Origin: Lacticaseibacillus parakribbianus
GTDB taxonomy: Bacteria; Bacillota; Bacilli; Lactobacillales; Lactobacillaceae
DNA: 64,000 bases
Assembly (NCBI RefSeq): GCF_025490915.1
Contig: NZ_JANQBA010000003.1
Location: 158,624-222,623, forward strand
Direction of reading: 5' to 3'
The notes beneath the pieces were generated by a model, which was given only the letters and a program-made list of their open reading frames with translations, did no database searches and had not been told where the DNA came from. Of the stretch, positions 59,035 to 64,000 are shown piece after piece (position 1 is the stretch's first letter; each line of letters opens with the position of its first letter). A program made the translations under genes and the position numbers.

Positions 59035-59343
59035 AAGAGCGAAGCCGAGCGGGTTTAGCGGGACGGCTAGCGTAAGACTGGGCGTTGGGCCGCACTTGGC
59101 CCGGCGACCGGTCTGAGCTAGCCGCTCCGGCGATGCTCGGCGTAGCTCGACAGAGAAGAGCGAAGCGGGGCGGGTTTAGCGGGACGGCTAGCCTAGCGCC
59201 GCGAGTTGGGACCCGCACTTGGTCCCAAGTCGCGGTGCGTAGCTAGCCGCTCCCGCGTTGCCCCGCGTAGCTCGACAAGGAAGAGCGAAGCCGAGCGGGT
59301 TTAGCGGGACGGCTAGCGTAAGGCTGGGCGTTGGGCCCGACCC
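59035..59343 (+). repeat. Dispersed palindromic repeat, locus 3 (two full units plus partial third)
   Basis: Plus orientation. Unit start AAGAGCGAAGC lies at 59035, 59156 and 59281 (periods 121 and 125). Each unit folds on itself: outer arms GCCGAGC/GCTCGGC in unit 1 are GCGGGGC/GCCCCGC in unit 2; GGCTAGC/GCTAGCC is constant; inner GGGCC/GGCCC in unit 1 is GGGAC/GTCCC in unit 2. Loops GGGTTTAGCGGGAC and CGCACTTG are conserved. Confidence 0.88.
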
Positions 59344-59666
59344 ACGGTTTCCACAGGTGTTGTGCATAAATGGACCCACCGCACTGCGTCTGTCGACCGC
59401 ATGCTGCAAGGGCGGAGGGCGGCGCGGCAAGGGAGCCGTGAAAGGATTGGCCGCCCGGATGACCCGCGCTTTTTGCGGGGCATTCGCGTGACCAATCCCG
59501 GCAAAGCCAGAGACAACCAAGGGAGCCGCAGGCGACGGTTGGCTCTGGCTTTAGGTTGGAGCCCAACGGGCGGAAACCGGCCGCACCGCCCCCTTGCCGC
59601 GCCGCCCGGAGCCCCCGCTGCCGACACGCAAACACACCAAACCGCAAGAAGAAAGGAGGCGTCACC
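59344..59666. other. Upstream region of the helicase operon
   Basis: Contains a hairpin AAAGCCAGAG/CTCTGGCTTT (59503-59552) with a short T-run that could be an attenuator or the end of an upstream transcript. No ORF with a ribosome binding site and no clear promoter. Confidence 0.4.
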
Positions 59667-62072
59667 ATGTCCGACCACCGCATCGGCATCCGCGAGCTGG
59701 TCGAGCTCACGGTTCGCACCGGAGACCTCGACCCGGCCACCAGCAACTCGAACAACACCGCGCAGCTGGGCAGCCAGATCCACCGACGCCTCCAGGCCGC
59801 CCACAAGGAAGACTACGAAAAAGAGGTCTACCTGACCCAAGACGTCGCGGTCAACGGCCAGACCTACACCATCGACGGCCGCGCCGATGGCCTCGACACC
59901 AGCGGCGCCATCCCGGTGATCGAGGAGATCAAGACGTCGGCGCGGGACTGGGCCGACGTCACCCAAAACACCAAGGACCGCTACTGGGCCCAGGCCCGAA
60001 TCTATGGCCATTTTCTCTGCCTGGACCGCGGCTTCGAGAAGGTGCAGCTGGACCTGATTTACTACCAAACTGCAACCGACGAGGTGACGCGGTTCAGCGA
60101 GGTGCAGACGGCGCCGGACCTCGCGCTGTTTTTCGAGGACCTGATTGCCGATTGGGCCGACTGGCTGCGGATGCGCTCGGACATCGTGACGGCGCGTGAC
60201 GCCTCGATTCACGGGCTGCCCTTCCCCTTCGGCGCCTACCGCAAGGGCCAGCGCGAGCTCGCCGTGGCGGTGTACAAGACCATCGCGGCCAAGACGCGGC
60301 TGTTCGTCGAGGCCCCGACCGGCACCGGCAAAACGATCTCGACGCTTTTCCCCACCATTCAGGCGATGGGGGCCGGGCTGATTCAACGCGCCTTCTACCT
60401 GACCGCCAAGCAAAGCACCCGGCACGTGGCCGAGCACGCGATGGCGCTGATGACCGAGAAGGGGCTTGAGGCCAAGTCGATCACCCTGACGGCCAAGGAC
60501 GTGATTCGCTTCGCGGATGAGCCGGACGACCCGACCCAAAACCCCTACATGCTCGGCTACTACGACCGGCTGCGGCCGGCCCTGAAGGACATGCTGGACC
60601 ACGAGGCGGCGCTGACCCGCGACGTGATCGAGACCTACGCGAAAAAGCACACACTGGACCCCTTCGAGTTCTCGCTGGACGCCAGCCTGTTTTGCGATGT
60701 CATCATCTGCGATTACAACTACCTGTTCGACCCGGCGGTGTTTTTGCAGCGCTTCTTCGCCGGCCCGGATCCCGACAACTTTTTTTTGGTCGACGAGGCG
60801 CATAACCTGGTCGACCGGGCTCGCAGCATGTACAGCGCCGAGCTGACAGACACCGCGTTCAGCGACCTGAGCCGCGCGTTGCGGCCCAAGCGGGGGCTGG
60901 GGCTGACCGCCGTCAAGGGCGACCTGACGCGCGTCATCACCGCCTTTGACGCGGTGGCGGTCAGCGTCGACCAGACGCCTTTGACCTTCCAAAAAGACCC
61001 GCTGGACGACTTCGCCGGCGCGTTGGACCGTCTCGCCACCAGCGTTCACGACTGGCTGAGCCAGCCGCCCGACACCCGCGATGAGGCGCTGGTCGACCTG
61101 GTGCTGCCGGTGTTTTTCACCGTCACGGGCTACCTGCGCATCGCCGATCTGTACAACGCGGCTTACGAAACCGAAATCGCGATTGCGGCCGGCGCCATTA
61201 CCATCAAGCAGTTGTGCCTGGACCCAAGCGATTTCGTCGCCAACTGCCTGGCCAAGGGGCGCGGCGCCGTGCTGTTCTCCGCCACCCTGTCGCCCTTGGA
61301 TTACTACCAGGACCTGCTGGGCGGCCAAGTTGACAGCCTGGCCTACCGCCTGCCCTCGCCGTTCCCCAAGGAAAACCTGAAGGTCGTCGTCACCCAAAAC
61401 ATCACGCCGACCTACCGCAACCGGGAGAGCTCGCTGCCGGACCTGGTGGCCAGCCTGATTCTGATGGCCACCACCAAGCCCGGCCACTACCTGGTGTTTT
61501 TGCCGTCGCACAGCTACCAGGCGACGGTTTTGGCCGCGTTCAAGGCGGCGGCACCGACGCTTGCGGTGGTCGCGCAGGAGGCCGGCATGGACGCGGCCGC
61601 CAGAGCGGCGTTCATCGCGCGGTTCACGGACGACGCGAGCCCGGTGGTCGGCTTCGCCGTGCTCGGCGGCATTTTCGCCGAGGGCATCGACCTGGGTGGC
61701 GCCGCCTTGGTTGGGGCGGCGGTGGTCACCGTCGGGCTGCCGGGGCTGAACCCCGAGACCGACCGGCTGCGCGACTACTTCAACGCCCAGGGCAAGGATG
61801 GCTTCGCCTACGCCTACCAGCTGCCCGGCTTTAACAACGTGCTGCAGGCCGGGGGCCGCGTGATTCGCGGGGCTCACGACGTCGGCGTGATCCTGCTTGC
61901 CGACAGCCGCTTCGCCGGGCCCAGGTATGCCCCGCTGTTTCCGCCGCACTGGGCCCATGCCACCGTCGCTTACGGCATCGACGACCTGGCCAGCCAGCTC
62001 ACCGCGTTTTGGGCGGCGCATGACGCCTTGCCGGCCGGCGACCACCCGAGAAAGGAGGACGCGCATGTCTAA
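59667..62072 (+). CDS. Nuclease-helicase: PD-(D/E)XK domain fused to DinG/XPD-like helicase, 801 aa
   Basis: The N-terminal RecB/Cas4-like nuclease has LGSQIHRRL (motif His 39), TIDGRADG (Asp 70) and IEEIKTS (Glu 87, Lys 89). The helicase part has APTGTGKT (Walker A, about 216-223), LVDEAHNLVD (DEAH, 376-379), VLFSATLSPLDYY (motif III-like) and a late QAGGRVIRG (motif VI). The four-Cys iron-sulfur cluster usual for XPD/DinG is absent between Walker A and DEAH. Likely processes DNA ends or branched DNA. ATG at 59667 after AAAGGAGGCGTCACC. First of three overlapping genes. Confidence 0.92.
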   Translation: MSDHRIGIRELVELTVRTGDLDPATSNSNNTAQLGSQIHRRLQAAHKEDYEKEVYLTQDVAVNGQTYTIDGRADGLDTSGAIPVIEEIKTSARDWADVTQNTKDRYWAQARIYGHFLCLDRGFEKVQLDLIYYQTATDEVTRFSEVQTAPDLALFFEDLIADWADWLRMRSDIVTARDASIHGLPFPFGAYRKGQRELAVAVYKTIAAKTRLFVEAPTGTGKTISTLFPTIQAMGAGLIQRAFYLTAKQSTRHVAEHAMALMTEKGLEAKSITLTAKDVIRFADEPDDPTQNPYMLGYYDRLRPALKDMLDHEAALTRDVIETYAKKHTLDPFEFSLDASLFCDVIICDYNYLFDPAVFLQRFFAGPDPDNFFLVDEAHNLVDRARSMYSAELTDTAFSDLSRALRPKRGLGLTAVKGDLTRVITAFDAVAVSVDQTPLTFQKDPLDDFAGALDRLATSVHDWLSQPPDTRDEALVDLVLPVFFTVTGYLRIADLYNAAYETEIAIAAGAITIKQLCLDPSDFVANCLAKGRGAVLFSATLSPLDYYQDLLGGQVDSLAYRLPSPFPKENLKVVVTQNITPTYRNRESSLPDLVASLILMATTKPGHYLVFLPSHSYQATVLAAFKAAAPTLAVVAQEAGMDAAARAAFIARFTDDASPVVGFAVLGGIFAEGIDLGGAALVGAAVVTVGLPGLNPETDRLRDYFNAQGKDGFAYAYQLPGFNNVLQAGGRVIRGAHDVGVILLADSRFAGPRYAPLFPPHWAHATVAYGIDDLASQLTAFWAAHDALPAGDHPRKEDAHV

Positions 62073-62751
62073 AACCGCACTGACGCTCGATCTGGAACGC
62101 ACGCTTTACGCCTACTGGGAGGAACTCGGCGCCGTGGCCGTCGAGGAGGTCACCATGCCCGACGACCAGGGCATCGTCGACACGCTGGTTCGCCAGCAAG
62201 ACGAGACCGGCACCACCTGGCGCTGCTTTGAGCTGAAGGTCACCAAGGCCGACTTCCACTCAAGCGCCGCCTTGAGCTTCGTCGGCCACTACAACTACTT
62301 CGTGCTGCCGACCAAGCTGTACCAGCAGGTCACTTCGGAGATCCCGGCCGGCATCGGCGTGATGACCTACGCGCCTTATACGGCGGCGCTGATGGCCGCG
62401 ACGCTGTTGCCGCCGGCCGCCCCGGGGCAGCTGACGGTCGCCCGCAAGCCGACCCGCCAGGCGCTGCAGGTCCCCGAGGCCGCGCTGTGCGATCGCTTCA
62501 TCGCCAGCCTCAACCGCGAGGTCCAAAAGGCCAAACGCGCCGCCCGGGGCCCCCGCGCGTTTTCGGACGACGAGCTGATGCGCGAGCTGCGCCGCCGCGG
62601 CAGCGACTACGCGGTTTACGACCCGGCGGCCAACCTCTACGACCGCTTCTTCGGCGAGCTGAGCGACACCACCGTCGCCACCCTGCAGGAAGAGGTCGAC
62701 GCGCTGGCGGCGGAGCTGGCATTGGCCAAGCTCAAGGCGGCCGGCGCATGA
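62065..62751 (+). CDS. MmcB-like PD-(D/E)XK nuclease-fold protein, 228 aa
   Basis: Nuclease-like core in the first 100 residues: GIVDTLV (Asp 39), then CFELKVTKADF (Glu 56, Lys 58), then YNYFVLPTKLYQQV, which resembles the MmcB/VRR-type DNA-repair family. The C-terminal third is a charged coiled-coil (TVATLQEEVDALAAEL). Its start overlaps the helicase stop by 8 bp and its stop overlaps the next gene's ATG, so all three are coupled. Predicted partner of the helicase. Confidence 0.75.
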   Translation: MSKTALTLDLERTLYAYWEELGAVAVEEVTMPDDQGIVDTLVRQQDETGTTWRCFELKVTKADFHSSAALSFVGHYNYFVLPTKLYQQVTSEIPAGIGVMTYAPYTAALMAATLLPPAAPGQLTVARKPTRQALQVPEAALCDRFIASLNREVQKAKRAARGPRAFSDDELMRELRRRGSDYAVYDPAANLYDRFFGELSDTTVATLQEEVDALAAELALAKLKAAGA

Positions 62752-63578
62752 TCTACTACCCGCTGATTCGCGGTCGCCAGTTCGACCTGCTGGCGCTGGC
62801 CGGGCTGGCCAAAACGCTGTCGCCCAGTATCGTGCCGATCATCGAACCGGTCAAGGACCTGCCGAGCCTCACGCGGGTGACCGCGGCCTTCGCCCAGGCG
62901 AGACACCCGCTGTTCGTCATCGCCAATCCCCAGGTCGGCACGTACGGCCTGCTCGAAACGCCGCGGCACCGCGTGGCCTACGACGGCACCTGGGTGCGAG
63001 CGGCCCGGTACTTCGACGCCCAGCCGGCCGCCTTGGTGATCGCGACCACCACCGCCCAGCTGGCGGCGCTTTTGCCCGATCAACCCGTGGTGGTGCCGGA
63101 CGCCGCCAGGTTCCGGGCGGCCGGCCACCCGCAGGCGATTTACCTAAGCGACCACTACCCGACCCGGGCGGCCACCGAGGATTACTACCGGCTGCAGCGC
63201 GATTTTTACCAGTACCCCCAGGCGCAGCTTTCGGGGGCAGGATTCGCCGACTACCCGTTGAGCAGCCACTGGTACGACGAACATGGCTACCCGCAACGCG
63301 CCATCGCGCTGCACCTGCTGTACCAGGACCGAGGCATGCTGTACCTGCGCCACTTCACCTCGGTCAACAACGCCGACTACCAAAACCCCAAGGTCAAATT
63401 CTTCGAGGCCCTGGCGCCGCTGGCCCCGTGGCTGGCCGCGCATCCCCAGGCGGCCACGCCGGCGACGGCCGCGCTGCTCGAGCTTGGCCGCACCCAGCAC
63501 TTCCCCGGCCTCGGCACGGTGCGGCGGCTGCAGCTGGCCCACTTCATGACCGTGATGGGGCGATGGCTGGATGACTGA
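62748..63578 (+). CDS. sce7725-family protein, 276 aa
   Basis: The N-terminus MIYYPLIRGRQFDLLALAGL with IVPIIEPVK shortly after is diagnostic of the sce7725 (Beta-protein-like) family, usually encoded next to the sce7726 nuclease-like family in mobile or accessory regions. Beta-barrel-like cytoplasmic protein of unknown biochemical role, sometimes proposed to be linked to defence. ATGA overlap with the MmcB-like gene. Last gene of the cassette. Confidence 0.85.
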   Translation: MIYYPLIRGRQFDLLALAGLAKTLSPSIVPIIEPVKDLPSLTRVTAAFAQARHPLFVIANPQVGTYGLLETPRHRVAYDGTWVRAARYFDAQPAALVIATTTAQLAALLPDQPVVVPDAARFRAAGHPQAIYLSDHYPTRAATEDYYRLQRDFYQYPQAQLSGAGFADYPLSSHWYDEHGYPQRAIALHLLYQDRGMLYLRHFTSVNNADYQNPKVKFFEALAPLAPWLAAHPQAATPATAALLELGRTQHFPGLGTVRRLQLAHFMTVMGRWLDD

Positions 63579-63630
63579 GCGATGACCCGCTTGATTGCAG
63601 CCGCCTCGATCATTCCGTCTGATGCCACAT

Positions 63631-63675
63631 AAAAACCCGCGTTTCGCTTTTGGTAGCGAGACGCGGGTTGTTTTG
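63631..63675. terminator. Bidirectional terminator between the cassette and the NlpC/P60 gene
   Basis: AAAAACCCGCGT pairs with ACGCGGGTT, with an inner TTTCGCT/AGCGAGA pair; T-rich on both sides. Confidence 0.85.
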
Positions 63676-63683
63676 TGTCAGAA

Positions 63684-64000
63684 TTAGAAGACCCGAACCG
63701 CGAAGGATGGGTAGAAGTACTGGGAAATCGCCGCCGTGGTGACGGTTTGGCCCGGCTGCGGGGAGTGAATGTACTGGCCGTTGCCCAGGTACAGCGCCAC
63801 GTGGTACGGGGTACCGGCGGTCGCCCAGAAAATCAGGTCGCCGCGCTGCGCGTTGGCCACGGAGACGCGGGTGCCGTTGTACTGCTGGGTGCCGGTGTAG
63901 CCGCCCAGCGTGATGCCGGCGCCGTTTTGGAAGGCGTAGTACATCAAGCCGGAGCAGTCGAAGCTCGACGGGCCCTTGGCGCCCCAAGTGTAAGGCTTGC
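63684..64000 (-). CDS. NlpC/P60 peptidoglycan hydrolase, C-terminal part (continues past the window)
   Basis: Cysteine endopeptidase domain that cuts peptide stems of peptidoglycan. Visible are KPYTWGAKGPSSFDCSG (catalytic Cys), GDLIFWA, PYHVALYLGNGQYIHSP (catalytic His) and a short C-terminus FAVRVF. The N-terminal part (signal peptide, likely LysM, SH3 or coiled-coil) is outside the window. Confidence 0.95.
   Translation of the reverse strand, partial: KPYTWGAKGPSSFDCSGLMYYAFQNGAGITLGGYTGTQQYNGTRVSVANAQRGDLIFWATAGTPYHVALYLGNGQYIHSPQPGQTVTTAAISQYFYPSFAVRVF

Noticed and set aside
59035-59343. CRISPR array at the tandem repeats
   Set aside because: Units are 121-125 bp, palindromic throughout, and adjacent without unique spacers. 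No cas genes are present.

Overview
The window is chromosomal DNA from a low-G+C-lineage Gram-positive bacterium whose own base composition is unusually GC-rich. The evidence is strong AGGAGG ribosome binding sites, sigma-A type promoters, a T-box, CIRCE, Zur-like and cre-like sites, LPQTG sortase signals, and two WxL/DUF916 surface clusters. This set, together with a lactocepin-like protease, L-lactate dehydrogenase, a DUF1093/YxeA protein and a mannose-family PTS, points to a high-GC member of Lactobacillaceae. Species cannot be fixed from the sequence alone. No rRNA, intact tRNA, CRISPR array, insertion sequence or integrase was seen.

Layout. 0-2 kb: N-terminal part of a secreted subtilisin-like protease (minus strand), with a long structured leader. 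2-12.9 kb: a hypothetical gene, a P2-type cation ATPase, small membrane proteins, an MFS transporter, an Xre regulator/membrane protein pair and the YdbS/YdbT (bPH2) pair. 12.9-17.1 kb: WxL cluster 1. 17.4-20.4 kb: structured RNA copy A, an AraC regulator and a zinc alcohol dehydrogenase with a cre-like promoter. 20.4-21.6 kb: a small-RNA/toxin-like locus and two cupins. 21.7-26.1 kb: WxL cluster 2, with an L-type lectin. 26.6-31.3 kb: aquaporin, cardiolipin synthase and a zinc-starvation operon (zinc-binding lipoprotein, zinc-free S14, tiny basic protein) under Zur-like boxes. 31.4-34 kb: mannose-family PTS IIB-IIC-IID behind a repeat element and a T-box. 34-40.7 kb: kinase-like protein, ArsC, SDR/TetR pair, GNAT pseudogene, an ABC exporter with leader-peptide attenuation and a POT transporter. 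40.7-55.4 kb: ordinary metabolic and regulatory genes. 55.7-59.3 kb: structured RNA copy B, a double Rgg-like regulator, a histone-tailed protein and repeat arrays. 59.6-63.6 kb: a coupled three-gene nuclease-helicase/nuclease/sce7725 cassette. The window ends inside an NlpC/P60 hydrolase.

Three things stand out as possibly undescribed. First, a ~390-nt structured RNA occurs twice on the minus strand (about 17363-17747 and 55678-56079). Each copy has its own promoter and terminator, and the stems show compensatory changes between copies. Second, a dispersed 121-125 bp palindromic repeat forms short tandem arrays at 33.5, 43.7 and 59.0 kb, again with compensatory changes in its arms. Third, the PD-(D/E)XK-helicase, MmcB-like nuclease and sce7725 operon looks like a DNA-processing or defence module.

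The two WxL clusters each encode a WxL-interacting protein (DUF916/DUF3324), a small LPQTG protein and one or two WxL-domain proteins, and presumably build cell-surface complexes. All functional statements rest on motif recognition by eye. No database search was run.
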